From Oscillospiraceae bacterium (lineage in GTDB: Bacteria > Bacillota > Clostridia > Oscillospirales > Ruminococcaceae), in NCBI GenBank assembly GCA_022508925.1, contig JAFLUF010000007.1, forward strand, positions 1 to 50,869: a stretch of 50,869 nt of DNA. The letters run 5' to 3'. Position 1 is the stretch's first letter; every line of letters starts with the position of its first letter. Below the pieces are notes generated by a model. It saw nothing but the letters and a program-made list of their open reading frames with translations. It was not told where the DNA came from and made no database searches. This document shows, in pieces, positions 8,920 through 18,354 of this stretch. A program made the translations under genes and the position numbers.

Positions 8920-9333
8920 TTGGACAACTGTTCAATTACGTTTAATATAAAGCAGACCTCGGACGGGTTTACGGACGAGTCGGAGCTTTATACCCGAGGT
9001 GAATTCAGAGAGCATAAGGGCGCGTTTTTCATCGATTATGACGAAAGCGAGGCTACGGGCTATGACGGAAGCCATGTTCAGCTTATGGTGGAGAAGGATC
9101 TTGTGACTATGACAAGAACCGGCACATCGTTTTCAAACCTTGTATTTCAGGACAACACGAGGCATTTCTGTCACTACGGAACGGAATTCGGCGACTGTAT
9201 GGTCGGGATAACCACAAAGTTTATCCACAGAAATCTCAATGAAAACGGCGGGAAACTGCACCTTAAGTACTCTATTGATGTTAACGGCGGACTTATGTCC
9301 GAAAATGAGATCACGATAAAAGTCAAGATGTGA
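8920..9333 (+). CDS. DUF1934 (YwiB-like) protein, TTG start
   Basis: ORF 137 aa directly upstream of argS, as ywiB-argS in Bacillus subtilis; beta-rich sequence with 'TGYDGSHVQLMVEKDLVTMTRTG...FCHYGTEFGDCMVGI'. AAGGAAG Shine-Dalgarno upstream of TTG. Confidence 0.75.
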   Translation: MDNCSITFNIKQTSDGFTDESELYTRGEFREHKGAFFIDYDESEATGYDGSHVQLMVEKDLVTMTRTGTSFSNLVFQDNTRHFCHYGTEFGDCMVGITTKFIHRNLNENGGKLHLKYSIDVNGGLMSENEITIKVKM

Positions 9334-9346
9334 GGAATTGTTAAAG

Positions 9347-11137
9347 ATGTATTACAATGCGGTAAATGAAGCAAAAAACGAAATAAAGGAAATAATAATG
9401 AAGGCGCTCGGAAAGCTTGTGACTTCGGGAGAAATTCCCGAGGAGCCGCTGCCTGCGTTTTCTGTCACTATCCCTACGGACAGCGCTCATGGGGACTTTT
9501 CGGCAAACGTAGCGCTTGTCGGAGCAAAGGCACTTAAAACAAATCCGCGCGCGCTCGGCGAAAAGATACGCGGCGCGATCGATCTTTCGGGTACGCTTTT
9601 CGACAAGGTGGAGCTTGCGGGAGCAGGGTTTCTTAATTTCTTTTCGGGCGAGCATTTCTTTTCGTCGGTGGTTGAAAATGTGCTTGACCTTCGCGAGGAC
9701 TACGGAAAAACAGACTTGGGAGAAGGAAAACGCGTTTTGGTGGAATTTGTCTCGGCAAATCCCACGGGACCCATGCATATCGGAAACGCGCGCGGCGGTG
9801 CTATCGGCGACTGTCTCGCCTCGCTTTTACAGACGGCGGGATATAAGGCAGACCGCGAGTTTTACATAAACGACGCGGGAAATCAGGTGGCGAAGTTCGG
9901 AAAATCCCTCGATCTGCGTTATCTCCAGCTTTGCAAGGACGAGGGACAGAAAATTATAAACGAATGCGGCTCTGATATGGAAAAGCTCTGCGACGCTGTT
10001 TATGACAGGACTGCCGCCGACAGCGAGGAAAATCCCGCGGACAAAAACGACCCGTTTTATATGCCCGAGGACGTCTATCTCGGAAAAGACATAATCGAAC
10101 ACGCAAAGAATTTTTACGATATAAACGGTAATTCATACACGCAGAAGTCCGAGGAGGAGCGCAGAAAGGCTCTTGTGGACTACGCGCTTCCGCTTAACGA
10201 AAAGCGTCTTGAAGAGGACTTGCTGAAATACCGCATAAAATACGACAACTGGTTTAAAGAAAGTACTCTGCATAACAGCGGAGCGGTTTCGGAGGTTATA
10301 GAACATCTTAAGGCGGGCGGTCACACCTACGAAAAGGACGGCGCGCTGTGGCTGAATGCCGAGGCGCTGGGAGGAGAGCAGGACTTTGTGCTTGTCCGCT
10401 CAAACGGCTTTCCGACATATATCGTTCCCGATATAGCTTATCACTACAACAAGCTGATAACAAGAGGCTATGACACAGCGATAGACGTGCTTGGAGCGGA
10501 CCACCACGGCTATGTGAAAAGAATGCGCATCTGCCTTAAGGCAATGGGAATTGACGAGCGCAGACTGGACGTAGTTATCTGCCAGATGGTAATGCTTGTG
10601 CGCGACGGAAAGCCCACAAAGCTCTCAAAGCGCTCGGGAAAAGCTATTACGCTCGCGACGCTTTTAGACGAGGTTCCGATAGACAACGCGAGATTTTTCT
10701 TTAATCTGCGCGCCGCCGACACACACCTTGATTTCGACCTGGACTTAGCCGTAGAGGAAAGCTCGAAAAACCCCGTGTTCTATGTGCAGTACGCTCACGC
10801 GAGAATTTGCAGACTGCTCGGAAAAATGGCGGAGGACGGCGCGAAACACGCCGGAGAGCCTGTAAAATACGAAACCGAAGAGGAAAAAACGCTTATCCGC
10901 AAGATAGCGGAATATCCCGAGCTTATAAACGAAGCCGCGCGCGAATATTCCCCGTTTAAGCTGACAAAATATGTATATGAGCTTGCGCAGATATTCCACA
11001 AGTTTTACGACAGCTGCGACATAAAAACCGCGGAGCAAAATGTAAAGCTGTCGAGATTGGCGCTTTGCGAGGCATCTAAAACCGTTATTAAAAATATTCT
11101 TTCACTGCTTAAAATTGACGCTCCGGAAAAAATGTAA
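9347..11137 (+). CDS. argS: Arginyl-tRNA synthetase (ORF track starts at an upstream TTG, 9338)
   Basis: 'VLVEFVSANPTGPMHIGNARGGAIGD', 'YINDAGNQVAKFGKSL', 'VLGADHHGYVKRMRICLKAMG', 'KLSKRSGKAITL', C-terminal DALR domain. ATG at 9347 has GAGG upstream. Confidence 0.96.
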   Translation: MYYNAVNEAKNEIKEIIMKALGKLVTSGEIPEEPLPAFSVTIPTDSAHGDFSANVALVGAKALKTNPRALGEKIRGAIDLSGTLFDKVELAGAGFLNFFSGEHFFSSVVENVLDLREDYGKTDLGEGKRVLVEFVSANPTGPMHIGNARGGAIGDCLASLLQTAGYKADREFYINDAGNQVAKFGKSLDLRYLQLCKDEGQKIINECGSDMEKLCDAVYDRTAADSEENPADKNDPFYMPEDVYLGKDIIEHAKNFYDINGNSYTQKSEEERRKALVDYALPLNEKRLEEDLLKYRIKYDNWFKESTLHNSGAVSEVIEHLKAGGHTYEKDGALWLNAEALGGEQDFVLVRSNGFPTYIVPDIAYHYNKLITRGYDTAIDVLGADHHGYVKRMRICLKAMGIDERRLDVVICQMVMLVRDGKPTKLSKRSGKAITLATLLDEVPIDNARFFFNLRAADTHLDFDLDLAVEESSKNPVFYVQYAHARICRLLGKMAEDGAKHAGEPVKYETEEEKTLIRKIAEYPELINEAAREYSPFKLTKYVYELAQIFHKFYDSCDIKTAEQNVKLSRLALCEASKTVIKNILSLLKIDAPEKM

Positions 11138-11161
11138 CTAAAAATCAAAGGACTATGACAA

Positions 11162-13606
11162 ATGTTCAGCAAAGAAAAAACCTACTATAAAAAATCTTTT
11201 TTTGTCGCGCTGATAATGGCGGCAGTATTGTTTCTGCCGTTTCTGATAATAGACCACGGATATTTCATATTTTACGGCGACTATAATTCTCAGCAGATAC
11301 CTTTTTTCAAGCACAGCATAGAAATGGTCCATAACGGCACAATGGGCTGGGACTGGAGCACCGATTTAGGCGCGAATTTTGTCGGGAGCTATTCATACTA
11401 TACCCTCGGAAGTCCTTTTTTCTGGTTTATGTGCCTGTTTCCCGCGTCTGTTTCACAATATCTTATGGCGCCGCTTTTGTGCGTAAAGATCGCGCTGTTT
11501 TCCCTGTTCGGATTTATTTACATAAGGCGGTTTGTGACCAAACCGCAGACGGCGCTTATCGGCGGACTTCTTTACGCGTTTTCAAGCTTTAATATCTATA
11601 ATATATTCTTTCAGTTTCAGGACGCGATAATCTGGTTCCCGCTGCTTCTGATAGGACTTGAAGAGGCTGTGATCAATAAACGCCGTGGAATTTTCGCGCT
11701 GGCGATGGCTTTAAACTGCCTTGCAAATTATTTCTTCTTCATAGGCGAATGTGTCTTTCTTATGATCTATTTCATCGCGCGCGTGTCGATGGACAAACAC
11801 TTCAGCGTAGGCTTAAAGGACTTTTTCTTTATCGGAATTGAGTGCATTATAGGTGTTATGATAGCGGGAGTGCTGTTTTTCCCGTCGATCTATCAGGTGC
11901 TTGATGTTCCGCGCTCTACAAGCACGCTTATGGGCTGGGATTTTATTTTCTTTTCAAACAAGCAGCGATATGGGCTGCTTATAGAAAGTATGTTTTTCCC
12001 TCCCGAAATTTCCGCGAGAAACAATATGTTTACCGAAGCAAACGCCAAATGGTCGAGCGTAGCGCTATACCTGCCGCTGTTTTCAATGGCGGGAGTAATA
12101 GCGTTTTTAAAAGGCGCAAAGGGGCACTGGGCAAGAGTGGTTTTGTGCGTTTGCCTGGTTATGGCGTTTATCCCCGGATTTAACGCGATGTTTACCATGC
12201 TTAACACCAATTATTATACGCGCTGGTTTTATATGCCCGAGCTTGTCTGCTGTCTGGCAACGGCGTATGCGCTTGAGCATGAGGAGTTGGATATTAAATT
12301 CGGACTGAAGGCGTGCTTCTGGACAGTATTTATTACCTCACTGCTTGTTCTTCTGACGCCGTTTGTCGACAATGATGTGATCGAAGGAGAGCCCGTCAGC
12401 AGAGTTGTCCCGAGATTTATGTATGAGCTTGACAAATTCGTATATATCCAGATAATAATAGCGGTATTCTTCCTTATATCGCTGTTTATACTCCTAAAGT
12501 TCAGAAAAAAGCTCAGCTATAAAAGGTATATGGAGCGTATCACAGTGGCTACAATTGTATCCTCGTTGATCTTAAGCTGGTATTTCCTCGGTCTCGGACG
12601 CTATCTCGGAAGCAGCTTTGAGGCTTATGACAGCGCGCTAAACGCGAGATTTGAAATTGATGACGACGAGTTTTACAGAATAGAGGGCGTAAACGAAACA
12701 AACAATTTCAATATGTTCAGCGAAAGCAGTTCTTTGAAAAGCTTTACAAGCATAATCCCCGGCTCGACCTTCGAGCTTTACGAAGTGCTGGGCTTCAAGC
12801 GTGATGTAAACTCCGAACCGGCTATGACAAAATACGGCATAAGAGCGCTTACGAGAGTAAAATATATCATGATACGCACCAACCTAAACGAGGAAACTCG
12901 CAAAAACTGGCTTAACCAGTATCAGATATATGATTATCTTGATACTCAAGGAGAATTTGACATCTATTACACTGATCTTGCGCTTCCTATGGGTTTTGCT
13001 TATGATACCTATTTTGATATCAATGTTGTAAGCAAAGACGAAAAGGCGGATAATCTTATGGTAAGGTCGGTTTTCCTTACAGAAGAACAGATAAACAAAT
13101 ACAGTGACATCCTCACCGAGGACGACAGCGAATTCAATATATCTTATGTTCAGTTTAAAGTTGACGCGAAAGAGAAAATAGCAAACGGCGTTCTCAGCTT
13201 TGAAGTGACCGACAGCGGCTTTACCTCAAAAACAAACTATGACAGCGAAAAGCTGGTATGCTTTACGGTGCCCTACTGCACAGGCTGGAGCTGTAAGATA
13301 AACGGCGAAAAAACCGAAGTAGACAAGATAAACGGCGGATTTATCGGAATACGTGTTCCGGCGGGCGAGTGCGATATTGAGTTTACGTATGAGACTCCGA
13401 TGCTGAAATACGGGGTTATCGCGACAGTTACGGGAATTGTACTGTTATTTGTATATCTTGCGGTTGTACGTTTTGTTATAAAGGAAAAGCCCGCAAGATA
13501 CTCACATCTTTATGATCAGGAGCAGACAGAGGGTATTTCCGCTCACAGGGCATATATAGACAGTGTTGTTAAAGCAGATAAAAAGGACGAGGATAATAAT
13601 GACTAA
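11162..13606 (+). CDS. YfhO family membrane protein
   Basis: ORF 814 aa; multi-TM, 'DYNSQQIPFFKHSIEMVHNGTMGWDWSTDLGANFVGSYSYYTLGSPFFWFM' and a YfhO-like C-terminal 'VPYCTGWSCKINGEKTEVDKINGGFIGIRVPAGECDIEFTY'. Confidence 0.9.
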   Translation: MFSKEKTYYKKSFFVALIMAAVLFLPFLIIDHGYFIFYGDYNSQQIPFFKHSIEMVHNGTMGWDWSTDLGANFVGSYSYYTLGSPFFWFMCLFPASVSQYLMAPLLCVKIALFSLFGFIYIRRFVTKPQTALIGGLLYAFSSFNIYNIFFQFQDAIIWFPLLLIGLEEAVINKRRGIFALAMALNCLANYFFFIGECVFLMIYFIARVSMDKHFSVGLKDFFFIGIECIIGVMIAGVLFFPSIYQVLDVPRSTSTLMGWDFIFFSNKQRYGLLIESMFFPPEISARNNMFTEANAKWSSVALYLPLFSMAGVIAFLKGAKGHWARVVLCVCLVMAFIPGFNAMFTMLNTNYYTRWFYMPELVCCLATAYALEHEELDIKFGLKACFWTVFITSLLVLLTPFVDNDVIEGEPVSRVVPRFMYELDKFVYIQIIIAVFFLISLFILLKFRKKLSYKRYMERITVATIVSSLILSWYFLGLGRYLGSSFEAYDSALNARFEIDDDEFYRIEGVNETNNFNMFSESSSLKSFTSIIPGSTFELYEVLGFKRDVNSEPAMTKYGIRALTRVKYIMIRTNLNEETRKNWLNQYQIYDYLDTQGEFDIYYTDLALPMGFAYDTYFDINVVSKDEKADNLMVRSVFLTEEQINKYSDILTEDDSEFNISYVQFKVDAKEKIANGVLSFEVTDSGFTSKTNYDSEKLVCFTVPYCTGWSCKINGEKTEVDKINGGFIGIRVPAGECDIEFTYETPMLKYGVIATVTGIVLLFVYLAVVRFVIKEKPARYSHLYDQEQTEGISAHRAYIDSVVKADKKDEDNND

Positions 13607-14153
13607 CAGTACTCATCTTGAAGAAAAAACGCTTTCGAGCGAACAGGTTTTCGACGGAAAAGTTGTAAAGCTATTTGTGGATAAAGCAGAGCTTGAAAAC
13701 GGCGATATAGTTTCCCGCGAAGTCATAAAGCATCCGGGAGGAGTTTGCGTGGTGCCGCTGGACGAAGATGAAAACGTGATTTTTGTCAGGCAGTTTCGCT
13801 ATCCTCACGCGAGGGCTCTGCTTGAGATCCCCGCGGGGAAGCTCGAATTCGGAGAAAAGCACTATGACTGCGGACTCAGGGAGCTGAAAGAGGAGACCGG
13901 CTGTACGTGCGACAAATATGATTATCTGGGGCTTTTGTTGCCTACACCCGCGTATGACAGCGAGATAATCCATATGTACCTTGCGCGCGGACTTCATGAG
14001 GGAGAAAAAAAGCTCGACGAGGACGAATTTCTCGACACAGAAAAAATACCGCTTGAAAAAGCGGCGGAAATGGTTATGAATAATGAAATAGAGGACGCGA
14101 AAACTCAGCTTGCGATCTTGAAAACAGTAATATTTCTTAAGAAAAACTATTGA
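13599..14153 (+). CDS. NUDIX hydrolase, ADP-ribose pyrophosphatase-like (ORF track start 13563; likely ATG 13599)
   Basis: Nudix box 'GLRELKEETGCTCDKYDYLG'; N-terminal 'KVVKLFVDKAELENGDIVSREVIKHPGGVCVVPLDEDENVIFVRQFRYP'. Confidence 0.93.
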   Translation: MTNSTHLEEKTLSSEQVFDGKVVKLFVDKAELENGDIVSREVIKHPGGVCVVPLDEDENVIFVRQFRYPHARALLEIPAGKLEFGEKHYDCGLRELKEETGCTCDKYDYLGLLLPTPAYDSEIIHMYLARGLHEGEKKLDEDEFLDTEKIPLEKAAEMVMNNEIEDAKTQLAILKTVIFLKKNY

Positions 14154-14404
14154 ATATAATCCTCGTATGCCTTGACGATTTTTTGCTCAAGCTCGTCGCG
14201 GACGTTTGATGATATTGGATGGATTATGTCGCGGAAAATGCCGCTGTCCTCACGCCGAGAGGGCATAGCTACAAACAGGCGGTCGTCACCCTGAACGAGC
14301 TTTATGTCGTGTATGGCGATGGCATTGTCTATCGTGATCGAAACCACGGCGCGAAGCCTGCCCTCATGCATTGTTTTTCTGATTTTGATGTCGCTTATTT
14401 CCAT
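14147..14404 (-). CDS. spoVG: Septation/sporulation regulator SpoVG
   Basis: 85 aa: 'MEISDIKIRKTMHEGRLRAVVSITIDNAIAIHDIKLVQGDDRLFVAMPSRREDSGIFRDIIHPISSNVRDELEQKIV' is a near-complete SpoVG match. Confidence 0.96.
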   Translation of the reverse strand: MEISDIKIRKTMHEGRLRAVVSITIDNAIAIHDIKLVQGDDRLFVAMPSRREDSGIFRDIIHPISSNVRDELEQKIVKAYEDYIQ

Positions 14405-14567
14405 AAAAGCCTCCGTTGTTGGTTTAGGTTCTGAGCATGTTCTTTAAATCTACGGTATAAAACAGGCTCTCAGGAAATTATTGTGGGATAAAAACGGGTA
14501 AATATACATAAATTAAATCGGGAGAATTCATTATCCGCAATTCCCGAATGAAAAGGAGTTGTTTTAT

Positions 14568-15947
14568 TTGGAAAGTATTCTTAAAGACAAAAAGCACATT
14601 CACTTTATCGGAATAGGCGGAAGCGGAATGTATCCTCTGGCGCAGATACTGCACTCAAAGGGATATTATCTGACGGGCTCCGACAACAACGAGACCTCTA
14701 CCCTGCAGGCCGTGAGAGAAATGGGGATAACCGTGTATATGGGACAGGCGGCGGAAAATATCGGCGACGCGGACTGTATAGTATATTCGGCGGCGATAAT
14801 GGACGACAACCCCGAGCTTATCGCGGCTCGCGAAGCCGAAAAGCGCGGAGTTACGCTTATGGAAAGAAGCGAGCTTTTAGGGCTTGTCACACAGCAGTTC
14901 AATAAGGCGATATGCGTAGCGGGAACTCATGGGAAAACGACCGTAAGCTCGATGATAATGATGATACTGCTTGCGGATAAGGTAGACCCGTCGGCTGTTA
15001 TCGGCGGAAAGCTTCACGCTATCGGAGGAAGCGGGCGCGCGGGTGATTCGGAATTTATGGTGTGCGAAGCGTGCGAATTCAAGGATACGTTTTTGCATCT
15101 CTCACCGAACATCTCGGTTATTCTGAACATAGACCACGACCACCTCGACTATTTCAAGACCATGGATAACCTGAAGCAGAGCTTTTCAAAATTCTGCGAG
15201 CTTACGACCGACGCGATAATCGCAAACGGCGAGGACGAAAATACGCTCGAAGCGATAAAAAACGCGAATACAAAAGTAAACATTGTTACCTTCGGAACAA
15301 ACCGCGAAAGCAATTTCTACCCGAATAACATAAGACAGCTTTCGGATTTTTCATGGGAATTTACGCTTATGAGCAAGCTTGAGGAGCTTTGTCAGATAGT
15401 GATAAACGTTCCGGGTGTTCATAACATCTACAACGCGGTGGCTGCCGCGGCGGCGGCGTTTACCGCGGGCATTTCCATCCCCGCTATAAAGCAGGGACTT
15501 GCGGAATTTTCCGGAGCGCAGAGACGCTTTGAAAAGCTGGCGAATATTAAAGGCGTAACGTTTGTGGACGACTACGGTCATCACCCCGCGGAAATTGCCG
15601 CGACGCTGAAAACCGCTAAGGAAATGAGCTTTCCGAGAGTGTGGGTCGTTCATCAGCCTTTCACATACTCGCGCACGGCGATGCTGCTTGACGAATTCGC
15701 AGAGGCGCTGTCTATCGCTGACAAGGTTGTATTGACCGAAATTATGGGCAGCCGCGAGAAAAACACCTATAACATCTACGCAAAGGATCTTGCCGAGAAA
15801 ATAGACGGCTGCGTATGGTTTTCCACCTTTGAGGAAGTCGCGAAATATGTCGTTGACAACGTTGAATTCGGCGACCTGGTAATAACGACGGGCTGCGGCG
15901 ATGTAAACAAAGTTGCGGATATGATGATAGAAATGATGAAGAACTGA
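14568..15947 (+). CDS. murC: UDP-N-acetylmuramate--L-alanine ligase (TTG start at 14568; ORF track start 14559 overlaps the Shine-Dalgarno)
   Basis: 'HFIGIGGSGMYPLAQILHSKGYYLTGSDNNETS', 'VAGTHGKTTVSSMI', 'DDYGHHPAEIAATLKTAKE'. AAAGGAG at about 14552-14558. Confidence 0.93.
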   Translation: MESILKDKKHIHFIGIGGSGMYPLAQILHSKGYYLTGSDNNETSTLQAVREMGITVYMGQAAENIGDADCIVYSAAIMDDNPELIAAREAEKRGVTLMERSELLGLVTQQFNKAICVAGTHGKTTVSSMIMMILLADKVDPSAVIGGKLHAIGGSGRAGDSEFMVCEACEFKDTFLHLSPNISVILNIDHDHLDYFKTMDNLKQSFSKFCELTTDAIIANGEDENTLEAIKNANTKVNIVTFGTNRESNFYPNNIRQLSDFSWEFTLMSKLEELCQIVINVPGVHNIYNAVAAAAAAFTAGISIPAIKQGLAEFSGAQRRFEKLANIKGVTFVDDYGHHPAEIAATLKTAKEMSFPRVWVVHQPFTYSRTAMLLDEFAEALSIADKVVLTEIMGSREKNTYNIYAKDLAEKIDGCVWFSTFEEVAKYVVDNVEFGDLVITTGCGDVNKVADMMIEMMKN

Positions 15948-17350
15948 TGATAAACGATTATATTAACTCAAAGAGAGATGAAATTATTGCTGACTTAGCA
16001 GAGCTTGTCGCTATCCCGAGCGTAATGGGACAACCGAGCGAGGACGCGCCGTTCGGAGAAGAACCGAAAAGAGCGCTTTTGAAAATGGCGGAGCTTTGCG
16101 AGAAAAGCGGGTTTAGAGTTACCAACTACGAAAACGCGGTCATCTGCGCGGACCTCTGCCCCGAAAAGGGTATCGAACTTGGGATATTGTGTCACCTCGA
16201 TGTTGTTCCCGCAAACAAAAGCGGTTGGGATACAGACCCCTTTGAGCTTGTCGAGAAAGACGGCGTGCTTTATGGAAGAGGAGCAATTGACGACAAGGGA
16301 CCGGCTGTCGCGGCTCTGTATGCGCTTAAATGCGTAAAGGATCTGAACATTCCCCTTAAAAAGGGCGTAAGACTTATTTTCGGGACAAACGAAGAAAACG
16401 GCTCGGAGGATCTTGAAATATACAAAAAGCACGACAAATTTCCGCCGAAGGTCTTTACTCCCGACGGAAGCTTTCCCGTTATCAACATCGAAAAAGGAAT
16501 GATGCGGGGCTGCTTTATCGGAAAGCTCTCGGGGCGCGGGAATATTATGTCGATGGGAGGAGGAACGGTGATAAACGCTGTTCCCGACAGCGCTTCGGCG
16601 GTTTTGCAGTCTGTAAGCCGCGAAACATTGGCTGAGGCAATTTCCGAAGATAACTCGGGAGTTGAATTTACGGTAAATTCCGAACCCGATGACGACAGAT
16701 TTATTGAAATTTCGGCAGTAGGAAAGGCCGCTCACGCGTCAACTCCGGAGGGCGGTATAAACGCGCTGACCGCGCTGGTCTCTCTGCTTAACAGAATGTT
16801 TGACAGCAAAAGGCTGCCTGTTTCGGATTGCAGACAGCGCGATGTTTTAAGAGGGATAGAAAGACTGTTTCCGTTCGGAGAAACGGCCGGCTCTTCTCTC
16901 GGACTGAAATGCTCCGACAAGAGCGGCGGCCTTACCTGCGTATTCAGCAAATTTACAATGACGCGTGATTCGGTGGTAGGGCATTTTGATATTCGTTTCC
17001 CTACCTGCACAACGCTTTCTGAGGTTGATGACAAGTGCCGCGAGGTCTTTTCGGAAAACAACTTCGGCTTTGAGATAACTCTCGGAGACGAGCCTCATGT
17101 TGTTTCGGAGGACAGTGATTTTGTACGCAGGCTTCTTGAGGTTTATGAGGAAAACGAGGGCGAGAAGGGCTATTGCGTAGCGATAGGCGGCGGAACGTAC
17201 GTTCATGACATCGAGGGAGGCGTTGCTTTTGGCGCGGAACGCGGCGATGTTGACTATCATATGCACGGCGACAACGAATTTATCACGGCAGACGAGCTGT
17301 TAAAGGACGCGGTTTTGTTCGCTAAGGTAATAGAACGGCTTTTAACATAA
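15947..17350 (+). CDS. M20 family peptidase (PepV-like dipeptidase)
   Basis: ORF 467 aa; 'GILCHLDVVPANKSGWDTDPFELVEKDGVLYGRGAIDDKGPAVAALYALK', 'IGGGTYVHDIEGGVAFG'. Confidence 0.93.
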   Translation: MINDYINSKRDEIIADLAELVAIPSVMGQPSEDAPFGEEPKRALLKMAELCEKSGFRVTNYENAVICADLCPEKGIELGILCHLDVVPANKSGWDTDPFELVEKDGVLYGRGAIDDKGPAVAALYALKCVKDLNIPLKKGVRLIFGTNEENGSEDLEIYKKHDKFPPKVFTPDGSFPVINIEKGMMRGCFIGKLSGRGNIMSMGGGTVINAVPDSASAVLQSVSRETLAEAISEDNSGVEFTVNSEPDDDRFIEISAVGKAAHASTPEGGINALTALVSLLNRMFDSKRLPVSDCRQRDVLRGIERLFPFGETAGSSLGLKCSDKSGGLTCVFSKFTMTRDSVVGHFDIRFPTCTTLSEVDDKCREVFSENNFGFEITLGDEPHVVSEDSDFVRRLLEVYEENEGEKGYCVAIGGGTYVHDIEGGVAFGAERGDVDYHMHGDNEFITADELLKDAVLFAKVIERLLT

Positions 17351-17421
17351 CGCATTGTTCAAAGGCAGGTGCTCGAATCGTGCGATACTTCTATAACGCA
17401 CGTTCACTAAGCGGGGATAAA

Positions 17422-18297
17422 ATGAAAAAACTGATTATTTTTTTGTTAATTTTCAGCATCGGTATAATGCTGTGCTCGTGCACGGGATCAGACACACTGA
17501 ACGGCACTGTCTCCGAAAACAGCGAGGTTTGCATTTCGGGCGGAAAAATACAGTTTATAAACGACAGGGTAGTTTGCGATAAGGGCGGCGCAATTAAAAT
17601 CGAAAACGGCGCGACTGTTGTGCTTAACGGAGAGATCGAGCTTAACGGAGATATGTATGTTGAGGGCACGCTTCAGATATCGGAAAAAGCCAAGATCTAC
17701 GGAACGGGAACAGTTCACGTTATAAATTCCTTTGACGATATAGTCTGTTTCGGCACGGTCACCGCAAAAATAAAAGCTCCCGAGCCTGTCGTCATAAACG
17801 GCGCGACATATGTAGGCGGTATAATTGTTGTAAACAAAAAATATTCTCTTCCCGAAGACTATGGCGACGGACTGAGCGACGATTTTCGCGAGGCGATAGT
17901 TAAAATGCGCAAGGACTCGGGCTATTCAATGAAAATCAGAACCGGCTATCGAAGCTATGAAACTCAGAAAAGTGTTTTTGAGACGTGGTGTGAATTAGAC
18001 GGAGTCGAGGAAGCAAGCACCTACTCAGCAAGACCTGGTCACAGCGAGCATCAGACGGGGCTTGCGGCGGATATAACCTCTGTCGAAAACGACTACGCGT
18101 TTACTGACGAGGCAAAATGGATAGGCGCGAACTGTTATAAATACGGTCTTATTGTAAGATATCCCGAAGGCAAGACCGACATAACAGGCTTTATTTATGA
18201 GCCTTGGCATCTGAGATATGTCGGAAAAAGCAGCGCGAAGCTTATTCACGACAGCGGACTTTGCCTTGAGGAGTTTCTCGGAATCGAAGGGTATTAA
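17422..18297 (+). CDS. Lipoprotein with beta-strand-repeat N-terminus and VanY-type (M15B) D-Ala-D-Ala carboxypeptidase domain; ORF track start is a GTG at 17380
   Basis: Lipobox 'MKKLIIFLLIFSIGIMLCSCTGS'; M15 motifs 'GYRSYETQKSVF', 'GHSEHQTGLAADI', 'EPWHLRYVG'. Confidence 0.88.
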   Translation: MKKLIIFLLIFSIGIMLCSCTGSDTLNGTVSENSEVCISGGKIQFINDRVVCDKGGAIKIENGATVVLNGEIELNGDMYVEGTLQISEKAKIYGTGTVHVINSFDDIVCFGTVTAKIKAPEPVVINGATYVGGIIVVNKKYSLPEDYGDGLSDDFREAIVKMRKDSGYSMKIRTGYRSYETQKSVFETWCELDGVEEASTYSARPGHSEHQTGLAADITSVENDYAFTDEAKWIGANCYKYGLIVRYPEGKTDITGFIYEPWHLRYVGKSSAKLIHDSGLCLEEFLGIEGY

Positions 18298-18300
18298 AGC

Positions 18301-18336
18301 ATAACAGGGCGTTTTCAAATGAAAACGCCCTGTTAT
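18301..18336. terminator. Bidirectional intrinsic terminator between convergent genes
   Basis: Perfect 16-bp inverted repeat ATAACAGGGCGTTTTC (18301-18316), loop AAAT, GAAAACGCCCTGTTAT (18321-18336), between the vanY-like stop (18297) and the 18355 minus-strand stop. Confidence 0.85.
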
Positions 18337-18354
18337 TATTATGCAACCGTAAAA

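Noticed and set aside
14147-14153. Convergent 7-bp overlap of NUDIX and spoVG 3' ends
   Set aside because: Short convergent overlaps are common in compact genomes; nothing further supports regulation.
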